A stretch of DNA of 19,502 nucleotides from Anaerolineae bacterium (GTDB lineage Bacteria; Chloroflexota; Anaerolineae; E26-bin7), in NCBI GenBank assembly GCA_029933115.1, contig JAOZOT010000024.1, forward strand, positions 1 through 19,502, given 5' to 3'. Shown piece by piece: positions 1 through 7,396 of the stretch. The translations under genes and the position numbers were made by a program. Each line of letters begins with the position of its first letter. Position 1 is the stretch's first letter. The notes below the pieces were generated by a model. The model did no database searches and was not told the origin of the DNA. It worked only from the letters and a program-made list of their open reading frames with translations.

Positions 1-100
1 ATACAGCAAATGCTTGCGCCCGGTTGAGTTCATCTTTGCCGTTTCCAACTTTTTTGTAACCGGAGTCTCAGAGCGTGTCTGAAAATTCAGAGGGCGGCGC

Positions 101-123
101 TCGTAGTAACGACTTCGGTCGTT
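101..123 (+). repeat. Small hairpin repeat, copy A
   Basis: TCGTAGTA is followed by a hairpin with arms AACGAC (108-113) and GTCGTT (118-123) around a TTCG tetraloop. The same layout recurs on the minus strand at 8504-8524, and a related hairpin sits at 148-162. The stem differs between copies by paired changes, so the structure rather than the exact sequence looks conserved. It lies in non-coding DNA, as expected of a small dispersed intergenic repeat. Confidence 0.6.
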
Positions 124-139
124 TTTAGCCCCAGAGCAT

Positions 140-162
140 CGGTCGTTAGCGACTCAAGTCGC
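140..162 (+). repeat. Small hairpin repeat, copy B
   Basis: A second hairpin of the same style has arms GCGAC (149-153) and GTCGC (158-162) with loop TCAA. It is preceded by CGGTCGTT (140-147), which exactly repeats CGGTCGTT at 116-123 in copy A. Its GCGAC stem differs from copy A's ACGAC by a compensated first base pair (A-T to G-C). Confidence 0.5.
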
Positions 163-388
163 CACAATGTGCCTCGATCGGATGTTGAATCCCACATAAG
201 CCGTCAACTGTAACCTGTGGGAGGGTAGGCTGAGAGCCGTCTTTTTGAACGTCAGGCGGAGTTACCTTGACTCATCTGTCAAGGATTCAGCGCTGGCGGC
301 CAAGGTGCGGCCACGATATTGTATCACAAATCAAATGGGATTTCAAAATCTCGCTTGCGTGCCAAGTTTCAGCCGTATTGGGGCACAC

Positions 389-417
389 TTTACCAATATG
401 GACGTTTGGGTTATAAT
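389..417 (+). promoter_or_regulatory. Sigma-70-type promoter for the Yip1-like gene
   Basis: TTTACC (389-394) and a perfect TATAAT (412-417) are separated by exactly 17 bp. The expected start is near 424, giving a leader of about 90 nt before the SD site and the ATG at 516. No other gene lies between. Confidence 0.7.
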
Positions 418-515
418 ATAAGAGGCAGGGTAATCTGCCCAACAAACCGGGCCACAATCATTTCGCCCGATCGGTATCCAACTTTTTCACCGGTCCACAG
501 AAAGGAGATAATGAA

Positions 516-1094
516 ATGGACTCAATGTTCAATCGTGTGATGCGTGCGGCCATGCTCGACGTTGCTCTCTATGAAGAGGTGGAGGCGGACAGCAGTTTGA
601 CCCAGGAGGCCTTGATGGTCGTGATTCTGGTGTCAGTCGCCGGCGGCATCGGCAGCTTTTTGGCCGGTGTGCTAGGAGGACAAGGCATCGGCATTGCCGT
701 GATCAACCTGATCGTCGCCGTGGTCATGGGAGTGCTCGGCTACTACGTCTGGGCTTACATCACCTACTGGGTGGGGACCAAGGTCTTCGATGGCACAGCC
801 GACGTGGGCGAGATGCTGCGCACGTTGGGCTATGCCAGTGGGCCCCGTGTGCTGAGCATCCTGATGTTCATTCCGTGTCTGGGTGCTCTGGCCAGCTTGG
901 CCGGCGCCGTCTGGGCTCTGATCACCGGCGTCGTTGCCGTGCGCCAGGCGTTGGATTTTGACACGACCAAGGCGATCCTCACCGTTATCATTGGTTGGGT
1001 GATTGTCTTTGTCATCACCTTTGTGGTCACCGCCGTACTAGGCGTCGGCGCGGCCGGTTTGGGTGCCGGCCTGGGCGCACTGCGCCGTCGCTAA
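516..1094 (+). CDS. Yip1-family integral membrane protein
   Basis: A 192-residue polytopic membrane protein. The start at 516 follows a strong SD (AAAGGAG, about 502-508). The first ~30 residues are soluble and acidic (YEEVEADSS). Four to five hydrophobic segments follow at roughly 33-57, 60-82, 107-135, 152-178 and a Gly/Ala-rich tail ending in RRR. The layout, with a short soluble head, a TYWVGTKVFDG loop and a Pro-containing LMFIPCLGAL helix, matches the bacterial Yip1 family, whose members sit in the membrane and mostly have no assigned role. The gene has its own promoter (389-417) and a terminator-like hairpin downstream (1240-1273), so it is probably monocistronic. Membrane location is confident; function is unknown. 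Confidence 0.8.
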   Translation: MDSMFNRVMRAAMLDVALYEEVEADSSLTQEALMVVILVSVAGGIGSFLAGVLGGQGIGIAVINLIVAVVMGVLGYYVWAYITYWVGTKVFDGTADVGEMLRTLGYASGPRVLSILMFIPCLGALASLAGAVWALITGVVAVRQALDFDTTKAILTVIIGWVIVFVITFVVTAVLGVGAAGLGAGLGALRRR

Positions 1095-1341
1095 TGGCTT
1101 GCTTGTGCATCAGGCTTCGCTGCACAAGCCCGGTCTGCGGACCTCAGACAAGCACCAAGAAGCCAAGCTTTTGCTCATCTGATGGGTGCTTAACGCAGAT
1201 TCGCCTCTTGGGCTGACCCCCAGCCCTTGACGTTCGGCAGGCGTTCCTGCTTCCAAGTAGGAACGCCCGTTTTATGTTAGGAGAGATGCACCTCGCCTCA
1301 CGGCTATAGTCCTGGGACAACATGGGGGTGGCTTTATAGGT
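1095..1341 (+). other. Structured non-coding spacer
   Basis: No gene is visible between the Yip1-like gene and the next promoter. The spacer is rich in inverted repeats. GCTTGTGCA (1101-1109) pairs with TGCACAAGC (1121-1129); AAGCACC (1150-1156) can pair with GGTGCTT (1185-1191); GGGCTG (1210-1215) pairs with CAGCCC (1221-1226). CGCCT (1202-1206) can pair with AGGCG (1239-1243), which shares four bases with the 5' arm of the terminator hairpin at 1240-1267. This may be only the 3' end of the upstream message, or a small structured RNA; I do not recognise a known RNA family. Confidence 0.5.
1240..1273 (+). terminator. Rho-independent-type terminator
   Basis: A 9-bp stem GGCGTTCCT (1240-1248) / AGGAACGCC (1259-1267) with a 10-nt loop is followed by CGTTTT. 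It lies about 150 nt beyond the Yip1-like gene and just before the next promoter, as expected for an end of transcription. The T run is short, so efficiency is uncertain. Confidence 0.6.
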
Positions 1342-1370
1342 TTGATTTTTGGCAGAGGATAGGATATAAT
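1342..1370 (+). promoter_or_regulatory. Sigma-70-type promoter of the protease operon
   Basis: TTGATT (1342-1347) and a perfect TATAAT (1365-1370) are spaced by 17 bp. Transcription should start near 1377. That leaves a ~110-nt leader before the SD-preceded ATG at 1487, and places an in-frame ATG at 1379 almost at the RNA's first base. The genes from 1487 to at least 7274 are packed closely enough to be read from here. Confidence 0.75.
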
Positions 1371-1486
1371 TATCCAAAATGAATGTTCCTGGCTTTGCGC
1401 AGTCCCTGCGTCCGCCGGGCCCGTTTGAGATCTGCGGCTGGCTTATCCAAGTTCGGGTAGACCCAATTTTCAAAGGAGGCTTGACT

Positions 1487-2326
1487 ATGGATTTGTTCAA
1501 TTTGTTCTGGTTATTCCTAATATTTTCCTCGTTGCTGCCGGCTTTGCAGAAACGGATGCTGGAGGTCGCCCGTCAGCGAGTGATGCGCCAACTGGAAAAG
1601 AAACGTGGCTCGCGGGTGATCACCCTCATCCATCGTCAGGAGACCATCAGTTTTCTGGGCATTGGCTTCTCTCGCTACATTGACATCGAGGACTCGGAGC
1701 AGGTGCTCAGGGCCATCCGCCTGACGCCGAGCGATATGCCCATTGACCTCATCCTGCACACCCCTGGTGGGCTGGTGCTGGCCGCAGAGCAAATCGCCCA
1801 CGCCCTGGTGCGTCACCAGGCGCCGGTCACCGTCTTTGTGCCTCACTATGCCATGTCCGGCGGCACTCTCATCGCCCTGTCCGCTGACCAAATCGTCATG
1901 GACGAGAACGCCGTGCTGGGGCCGGTGGATCCTCAACTGGGTCGGTTTCCGGCCAGTTCTATTTTGAAGGTGCCCGAGATCAAAGATGTCAATGAAATTG
2001 ACGACGAGACCTTGATCCTGGCTGACGTGGCCAGGAAGGCCATGGCCCAGGTGCACGGAACTGTGGTGGAGATTCTGACGGGCAATGATATGCCTGAGGA
2101 TAAAGCCAAAGCCATTGCCGAGGCTCTGAGTTGTGGTCAATGGACCCATGATTATCCCATCACCGCCGAAGAAGCGGCCGAGTTGGGATTGAATGTGACC
2201 ACTGAGCTTCCCGACGAGGTCTGCAACCTAATGGAATTATATCGCCAAGCGCCTCAGCGGCGCCCTTCAGTACAATACATCCCTGTGCCTTATCGCCGCG
2301 AGGAACGGCCGGAGAAAGGAAGGTGA
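1487..2326 (+). CDS. SDH-family (ClpP-like) membrane-anchored serine protease
   Basis: A 279-residue member of the serine dehydrogenase proteinase (SDH/DUF114) branch of the ClpP/crotonase fold. An N-terminal hydrophobic helix (about residues 4-20) should anchor it to the membrane. The core shows HTPGG (91-95), the oxyanion-side motif of this fold, and AMSGGT, where Ser124 is the expected nucleophile. It is followed by the family-typical ENAVLGPVDPQLG. The ATG at 1487 is chosen because AAAGGAGG lies just upstream (1473-1479); the frame stays open back to an ATG at 1379, but those 36 codons resemble nothing in the family. Only 3 nt separate it from the M50 protease gene. Homologues are thought to be membrane proteases in quality control; the substrate is unknown. 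Confidence 0.85.
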   Translation: MDLFNLFWLFLIFSSLLPALQKRMLEVARQRVMRQLEKKRGSRVITLIHRQETISFLGIGFSRYIDIEDSEQVLRAIRLTPSDMPIDLILHTPGGLVLAAEQIAHALVRHQAPVTVFVPHYAMSGGTLIALSADQIVMDENAVLGPVDPQLGRFPASSILKVPEIKDVNEIDDETLILADVARKAMAQVHGTVVEILTGNDMPEDKAKAIAEALSCGQWTHDYPITAEEAAELGLNVTTELPDEVCNLMELYRQAPQRRPSVQYIPVPYRREERPEKGR

Positions 2327-2329
2327 AAC

Positions 2330-3448
2330 ATGGGAGGGACATGGCGTATCGCCAGGATTTTCGGTATTGATGTCAACATTGATTCAAGTTGGCTCATTGT
2401 CTTTGTGTTGATCACTTGGACTTTGGCCGGTTCCTATTTCCCCTATCAGTATCCTGACTGGGATAGTTGGCTGCATTGGACGGTGGGGGTGGCTACCAGC
2501 GTCCTCTTCTTCGCTTCGATTCTGGCCCATGAGTTGGCTCACTCGCTGGTGGCCATTCGCCAGGGCGAGAGGGTGCGCAGCATCACCCTGTTTATCTTCG
2601 GCGGCGTGGCTCAGATCACCGAAGAGCCCGACCGGGCATCCAAAGAGTTTCTCATGGCTATCGTGGGGCCCCTCTCCAGCCTGGCCATAGCCCTGGTTTT
2701 CGGAGTTCTGTGGTTGGTAGTGCGCGGGTTCTCCGAGCCCGTGGGAGCCCTGGCCCGTTATCTGGCTCTCATCAATGCCAGCGTTGCTTTATTCAACCTC
2801 ATCCCCGGCTTTCCCTTGGACGGAGGCCGGGTGCTGAGGGCTGTGATTTGGGGGATCAGCGGCAACCTGCGAATGGCTACCCTGGTGGCTTCCTGGTTTG
2901 GACAAGGGATCGCTTTCCTATTCATGCTGTGGGGCGTCTGGCAGGTCTTCACCGGCGCTTTCATCAATGGCCTGTGGATGGCCTTCATCGGCTGGTTCCT
3001 GCGCAACGCTTCAATCAGCGGTTATCGTCAAGTGCTCATCCGCGATATGCTGCGGGACATCCGGGTGGAGGATCTGATGAGCCATGACTTTGAGACAGTT
3101 TCCCCGGCGCTCACCATCCAGCAGATTGTGGACGACTATGTCCTGCGCCGCCGCGATCATGCCTATCCGGTGGCTGACGGCGACCGTCTGCAAGGGATCA
3201 TCTGCTTGCACGATGTCAAGGCTGTGCCCCGGCAACGATGGGCTTCAACGCTGGTCAGGGAGGTGATGACTCCCTGGGAAAAGCTGGCTACCGTATCGGC
3301 CGAGGATGACGGTAACACTGTGTTGACTTATATGAACACCCACGACGTGGGTCAACTGCCGGTGGTTGAGGGGAACAGGCTGGCGGGCATGTTGCGGCGC
3401 AGCGACATTATCCGGTTCATGCAGGTGCGCAGTGAGTTGGGTATCTGA
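2330..3448 (+). CDS. Site-2 protease family (M50) zinc metalloprotease with CBS domains
   Basis: A 372-residue intramembrane metalloprotease. Hydrophobic segments flank HELAH (67-71), the zinc-binding HExxH motif. A second membrane stretch carries NLIPGFPLDGGR (about 156-167), where Asp164 is the third zinc ligand. The C-terminal ~125 residues form two CBS repeats (VEDLMSHDFETVSP onward and VREVMTPWEKLATV onward), which bind adenosine nucleotides in other proteins and may gate activity. This is the CBS-fused S2P architecture common in Chloroflexota, cyanobacteria and archaea. S2P enzymes cut membrane-spanning substrates such as anti-sigma factors. Start: ATG at 2330 after AAGGAAGG. Co-transcription with the SDH protease suggests a joint role in membrane proteolysis; the substrate is unknown. 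Confidence 0.9.
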   Translation: MGGTWRIARIFGIDVNIDSSWLIVFVLITWTLAGSYFPYQYPDWDSWLHWTVGVATSVLFFASILAHELAHSLVAIRQGERVRSITLFIFGGVAQITEEPDRASKEFLMAIVGPLSSLAIALVFGVLWLVVRGFSEPVGALARYLALINASVALFNLIPGFPLDGGRVLRAVIWGISGNLRMATLVASWFGQGIAFLFMLWGVWQVFTGAFINGLWMAFIGWFLRNASISGYRQVLIRDMLRDIRVEDLMSHDFETVSPALTIQQIVDDYVLRRRDHAYPVADGDRLQGIICLHDVKAVPRQRWASTLVREVMTPWEKLATVSAEDDGNTVLTYMNTHDVGQLPVVEGNRLAGMLRRSDIIRFMQVRSELGI

Positions 3449-3482
3449 AGAGTGAAACGTGAAGCGTAGTAGGGGAGAAAGT

Positions 3483-3923
3483 ATGTTGAGGAGGGATTTG
3501 TTGGACGAAATGCAACGAATGCAAGAAGAGATGGAACAACTCTGGCAGTTCCGCTTCGCCGGCCGCTATGTCTCCAGGCATCACGGCGAGCTCTGGCATC
3601 CGCCCACCGATGTTTATGAAACAGAAGACAGTGTGGTAGTGCGGGTGGAGGTGGGAGGGCTGGAAGAAGGAGACTTTGAGATCCGCCTGGACGGCCACCT
3701 GTTGACCATCTCTGGCGAGCGGCGCGACCTGGCGGCCAAACTGGCCTATCATCAACTGGAGATGCGCTATGGACCCTTCTTGACCGCAGTTCACCTTTCC
3801 CAGCCCATAGACGAGGCCGGCATTGAGGCCACGTATCATCATGGCATCCTGAGGGTGATTTTGCCCAAGGCGCGAGCCCATCGGGTGCCGGTGACTGTGG
3901 TTGGCGAGGGAAGGAGGGTGTGA
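3483..3923 (+). CDS. Small heat-shock protein, Hsp20/alpha-crystallin family
   Basis: A 146-residue ATP-independent holdase chaperone. The alpha-crystallin domain spans roughly residues 38-130, from PPTDVYETEDSVVVRVEVGG to the A-x-x-x-G-I-L-x-V signature (YHHGILRVILPK). A C-terminal V-P-V tripeptide is the usual I-x-I-type oligomerisation motif. The N-terminal arm is short, Met/Glu-rich and helical. ATG 3483 is preferred for its SD (GGGGAG, about 3472-3477); an in-frame GTG at 3459 lacks one. Its stop overlaps the Lon start (TGATG), indicating translational coupling. A holdase joined to Lon fits capture of misfolded proteins followed by degradation. Confidence 0.93.
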   Translation: MLRRDLLDEMQRMQEEMEQLWQFRFAGRYVSRHHGELWHPPTDVYETEDSVVVRVEVGGLEEGDFEIRLDGHLLTISGERRDLAAKLAYHQLEMRYGPFLTAVHLSQPIDEAGIEATYHHGILRVILPKARAHRVPVTVVGEGRRV

Positions 3924-6382
3924 TGGCGGAGCAAGTACAGACACCAGAGAGCGGAGTGGAGGAAGCACAGATCAAGCCCTCGGCCTTCCAGGTCCCGGCA
4001 GAATTACCCATCCTGCCCCTGCGAGGAGCTGTTCTCTACCCCTTAACTGTCTCACCTCTGGTGGTGACCGAGGCTCGCTCCATCAAACTGGTGGACGAAG
4101 CCGCGCTGTCCAAACGGCCCATCGGCATGGTGGCCGTCAGAAGTGACAGGGAAAAGCAGGACAAGAAGGAAGTGTCGCCTGATGACCTCTACGAGGTGGG
4201 CACAGCGGCCATGATCATGGGCCTGCGCAAAGCCCCGGACGGTACAGTGTTCCTCCTGGCCCAGGGCATGGAGCGCATCAGAATCAGGGAGTTTACCCAG
4301 GCAGAGCCTTATCTGGTAGCTCGTGTTGAGGCTGCACCCGATCAGGTCGAGGAGACGATAGAATTGAAAGCCCTGATGCGCAACGTCTCCGAAGCCGTCC
4401 GTCGCCTGATCTCGCTGATGCCCCAGGTGCCCAACGAAGTGGTGATGGCCATTGCCGGCATAGATGACCCGCGCCAACTGGCCTACGCCGTGGCCGCCAA
4501 CCTGCGCCTGGAAATGGCCGACGCTCAGGAGATCCTGGGGATGGACGAGGTCAAGGACAAGTTGCACAAACTGATGACCCTGCTGGATCGCGAGATAGAG
4601 GTGATGGAGCTGGGCCAGAAGATCCGCACTGAGGCCCAGTCGGAAATGGAAAAGATGCAACGGGAATACTTCCTGCGGGAGCAACTCAAGGCCATCAAGA
4701 AGGAACTGGGCGAGGAGGACGAGCAGAGCCTGGAGGTGGAGGAGTACCGACGAAAGATCGCCGAGGCCGGGATGCCCGAGGAGGTTGAGAAAGAAGCCAA
4801 GCGCGAACTGGACCGTCTGGCCAAGATGCCTACCGCCGCCGCCGAGTATTCTGTGATCAAAACCTACCTCGACTGGCTGACGGAGCTGCCCTGGAATGTG
4901 ACTACTGAGGACAATCTGGACATCGCCCGTGCACGTCGCATCCTTGATGAAGACCACTACGACCTGGAAGAAATCAAGGAGCGCATCCTAGAATACCTGG
5001 CCGTGCGCAAAATGCGCCTGGAGCGACAGCCGGAGCAAGAAACTGAGGAAGAGGAACCCAAAGATTACATTCGCAAGGAGCGTCAGGGAGCTATCCTCTG
5101 CTTCGTGGGCCCGCCGGGGACGGGAAAAACTTCTCTGGGGCAGTCCATTGCCCGGGCTCTGGGGCGCAAGTTCGTGCGCATGAGTCTGGGTGGTGTCCGT
5201 GACGAGGCCGAGATACGAGGCTTCCGGCGTACATACGTGGGAGCATTGCCGGGGCGCATCATCCAGGCCATCCGTCGGGCAGGCTCCAAAAACCCTGTCT
5301 TTATGCTGGACGAGGTAGATAAAGTGGGCACCGACTGGCGCGGCGACCCTTCCTCGGCCCTGTTGGAGGTGTTGGATCCGGAGCAGAACGCAGATTTCCG
5401 CGACCACTACCTGGATGTGCCTTTTGACCTCTCGCAGGTGATGTTTATCACCACAGCCAATACCCTGGGTCCCATCCCTGCTCCCCTGCGAGACCGGATG
5501 GAGATTCTGGAGTTGGATGGCTACATTGAGGAGGAGAAAATCCGCATCGCTCAGCAGTACCTCATCCCCCGCCAGTTGCGAGAGAACGCCCTACGGCCAG
5601 AGGAGGTCGAGTTTACCGAAGGTGCGTTGCGGCGCATCATCCGCGACTACACCCGCGAAGCCGGAGTGCGCAACCTGGAGCGGCAGATTGGCGCCGTGTG
5701 CCGCAAGGTGATCACCAAAATAGCCGAAGGACATACAGGGACCACGGTGGTGACAGAGGACGATATACCCGAATATCTGGGCAAACCCAAGTTCTTCTCC
5801 GAAGTGGCAGAGCGCACCGAGATACCTGGCGTGGCCACCGGCTTGGTGGTGACACCGGCGGGCGGTGATATTACCTTTGTTGAGGCTACCCGCATGAAAG
5901 GCAAAGGCAATTTCACCATCACCGGTCAATTGGGCGACGTGATGAAAGAGTCGGCTCAGGCGGCCCTCAGCTACATCCGGTCCAAAGCCGGTGAACTGGG
6001 CATTGACGAAGACTCTTTCGCCGAAAGCGACATCCACATCCACGTGCCGGCGGGGGCGATCCCCAAGGATGGCCCCTCGGCAGGAGTGACCATGGCCACG
6101 GCTTTGGCTTCGCTCTTCAGCGGTCGGCCCGTTCGTTCGGATTTGGCCATGACCGGTGAGATCACCCTGCGTGGTCAGGTGCTGCCTGTGGGCGGGATCA
6201 AGCAAAAGGTCCTGGCTGCATATCAGGCTGGCCTGGAAACGGTCATCCTGCCCAAGCGCAACGAAGCGGACCTGGATGACCTGCCCAAAGAAGCACGGGA
6301 GAAGATGCACTTTATCCTGGTGGACAGGGTTGACCAAGTTATCGCTTCGGCTTTGAGAGATGGGCATGAAGGGGAGAAGTAG
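3923..6382 (+). CDS. lon: ATP-dependent protease Lon
   Basis: A full-length 819-residue LonA-type AAA+ serine protease (E. coli Lon has 784). The N-terminal substrate-binding domain starts at LPILPLRGAVLYPL. A coiled-coil region follows (REYFLREQLKAIKKELGEED). The ATPase has Walker A GPPGTGKT (about 396-403) and Walker B FMLDEVDK. The protease domain carries the Ser-Lys dyad in KDGPSAGVTMA (Ser719) and GGIKQKVLAA (Lys760). ATG 3923 overlaps the Hsp20 stop and sits 5 nt after AGGAGG; a GTG one codon earlier is possible. Its 3' end overlaps the PHP gene. It is soluble and cytosolic and degrades misfolded or regulatory proteins. No HrcA/CIRCE-type operator was seen upstream. Confidence 0.97.
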   Translation: MAEQVQTPESGVEEAQIKPSAFQVPAELPILPLRGAVLYPLTVSPLVVTEARSIKLVDEAALSKRPIGMVAVRSDREKQDKKEVSPDDLYEVGTAAMIMGLRKAPDGTVFLLAQGMERIRIREFTQAEPYLVARVEAAPDQVEETIELKALMRNVSEAVRRLISLMPQVPNEVVMAIAGIDDPRQLAYAVAANLRLEMADAQEILGMDEVKDKLHKLMTLLDREIEVMELGQKIRTEAQSEMEKMQREYFLREQLKAIKKELGEEDEQSLEVEEYRRKIAEAGMPEEVEKEAKRELDRLAKMPTAAAEYSVIKTYLDWLTELPWNVTTEDNLDIARARRILDEDHYDLEEIKERILEYLAVRKMRLERQPEQETEEEEPKDYIRKERQGAILCFVGPPGTGKTSLGQSIARALGRKFVRMSLGGVRDEAEIRGFRRTYVGALPGRIIQAIRRAGSKNPVFMLDEVDKVGTDWRGDPSSALLEVLDPEQNADFRDHYLDVPFDLSQVMFITTANTLGPIPAPLRDRMEILELDGYIEEEKIRIAQQYLIPRQLRENALRPEEVEFTEGALRRIIRDYTREAGVRNLERQIGAVCRKVITKIAEGHTGTTVVTEDDIPEYLGKPKFFSEVAERTEIPGVATGLVVTPAGGDITFVEATRMKGKGNFTITGQLGDVMKESAQAALSYIRSKAGELGIDEDSFAESDIHIHVPAGAIPKDGPSAGVTMATALASLFSGRPVRSDLAMTGEITLRGQVLPVGGIKQKVLAAYQAGLETVILPKRNEADLDDLPKEAREKMHFILVDRVDQVIASALRDGHEGEK

Positions 6383-7274
6383 CAGCGAGGTGGATTTGCA
6401 CATCCATTCTACCTGTTCTGATGGGAGCTTTACGCCAAGAGAAATCGTTGAACTGGCCAAGGTCAAGGGACTGAAGGTCATTGCTATCGCCGATCACGAT
6501 ACGGTGGAGGGCGTGGCCGAAGCTGTGGCTATCGGTGAAGAGCAAGGTATAGAAGTAGTGCCGGCCGTCGAACTGAGCATCAAAAACGAGCCAGAGAAGG
6601 ACTTTGTTGAGCTTCACCTGCTGGGCTATTTCATTGACTATCAAGATGAAGAACTCAACGATACCCTCAACAGGGTCGTGCAGGCGCGCATTGAGCAGAA
6701 GATCAGGCAGATAAAGGCGCTGCAAGACGATGGCCTCGACGTTCCGGTCGAAGAAGTGTTCTCTCTGGTGAGGGGGGTGCCCGGACGCCCCCACATCGCC
6801 GAGGTGGTCATGCGCCGTAATCCGGGCCGTTTCGCTTCCAAAGAGGACCTCTTTGCCGAGTACCTGAGTGTAGGCGGCAAGGCCTACACCCAACGCCGTT
6901 TCTCCCTCACCCTGGCAGAGGCCATTCAGATGGTGGTGAAAGCCGGTGGCGTGCCTGTCCTGGCCCACCCTGGCGCCTACGACAAGGTGAAAGACATCGA
7001 GGCCATGATCTATCGGGCTCAGGAGATAGGATTGCGGGGGTTGGAGATAGCTTATACCTACAACAAAAACCGCCCCTACTATGGCCTGAACCCTGCTGCA
7101 TTGCACACCATACTGGCCCGCTTTGAGGCCTTGGCCGATAAATTGGGTCTGGTCAAGACCGGGGGCTCCGATTTCCACGGGGAGGGGAAGGACATCGAGC
7201 TAGGTGAAATGGGCATGAGCTACGCGGCGTTTCAGGAGTTAAGGCTCTGTCTGGGACTCGAAGCCCCAGGCTGA
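6360..7274 (+). CDS. PHP-domain metal-dependent phosphoesterase (RNase AM/TrpH-like)
   Basis: A protein of about 304 residues with the full set of PHP metal-site motifs: DLHIHSTCSDG near the N-terminus, ADHDT, PGRPH, LAHPG and GGSDFHG. This arrangement matches the COG0613/YciV group, which includes 5'-3' RNA exonucleases that also act on 3',5'-bisphosphonucleotides. Which substrate this one uses cannot be read from the sequence. It overlaps the end of lon by 23 bp, so translation is probably coupled. The start is uncertain: ATG 6360 or 6366 has little SD, while GTG 6390 lies 13 nt after GGGGAG and would begin directly at VDLHIHS. Hairpins just downstream (7319-7366) may partly end the upstream operon. 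Confidence 0.85.
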   Translation: MGMKGRSSSEVDLHIHSTCSDGSFTPREIVELAKVKGLKVIAIADHDTVEGVAEAVAIGEEQGIEVVPAVELSIKNEPEKDFVELHLLGYFIDYQDEELNDTLNRVVQARIEQKIRQIKALQDDGLDVPVEEVFSLVRGVPGRPHIAEVVMRRNPGRFASKEDLFAEYLSVGGKAYTQRRFSLTLAEAIQMVVKAGGVPVLAHPGAYDKVKDIEAMIYRAQEIGLRGLEIAYTYNKNRPYYGLNPAALHTILARFEALADKLGLVKTGGSDFHGEGKDIELGEMGMSYAAFQELRLCLGLEAPG

Positions 7275-7318
7275 TACTGCAACCGCCGGTTAACAAGGAT
7301 GATTTCGAGCAGGCTCAT

Positions 7319-7366
7319 AGCCCGCCTTTGGCGGGCTGTTCAGGCATGGGATGGGGCTCAGCCCCA
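7319..7366 (+). promoter_or_regulatory. Tandem hairpins between the PHP gene and pspA (possible attenuator)
   Basis: Two GC-rich hairpins stand in the leader of the PspA gene. The first has arms AGCCCGCC (7319-7326) and GGCGGGCT (7330-7337) with a TTT loop; the second has TGGGGC (7352-7357) and GCCCCA (7361-7366) with a TCA loop. GGGCTG (7333-7338) can alternatively pair with CAGCCC (7359-7364), breaking both. No strong T run follows the first hairpin, so it is not a classical terminator. Partial termination, RNA processing or attenuation are all possible. No convincing promoter was found in this 122-nt gap. Confidence 0.45.
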
Positions 7367-7396
7367 AATATGTATCTTTTAAGGAGGGAAATCAAA

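Larger units (their letters stand above)
1..388. other. Gene-free stretch with short hairpins
   Basis: No convincing coding region is visible here. Short open frames lack an SD site and family resemblance, and the longest one runs through the promoter at 389-417. The stretch holds the two repeat hairpins listed separately. It also has an inverted repeat CCTTGAC (265-271) / GTCAAGG (278-284) with a 6-nt loop, and CCCACA (191-196) / TGTGGG (216-221). A short GGCT/AGCC hairpin at 228-238 is followed by a run of T, but with a 4-bp stem it is too weak to call a terminator. The 3' end of a gene to the left could reach into the first ~80 bases; this cannot be decided from the window. Confidence 0.6.

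Noticed and set aside
319..540. A 73-codon plus-strand open frame before the Yip1-like gene
   Set aside because: It runs through the -35/-10 promoter and into the real gene's start in another frame, with no SD and no family likeness.
4052..6481. Two long open frames on the minus strand across lon (about 300 codons each)
   Set aside because: They lie wholly or mostly opposite a clear Lon protein, have no SD, and their translations are low-information mirror sequences typical of antisense shadows of a GC-biased gene.
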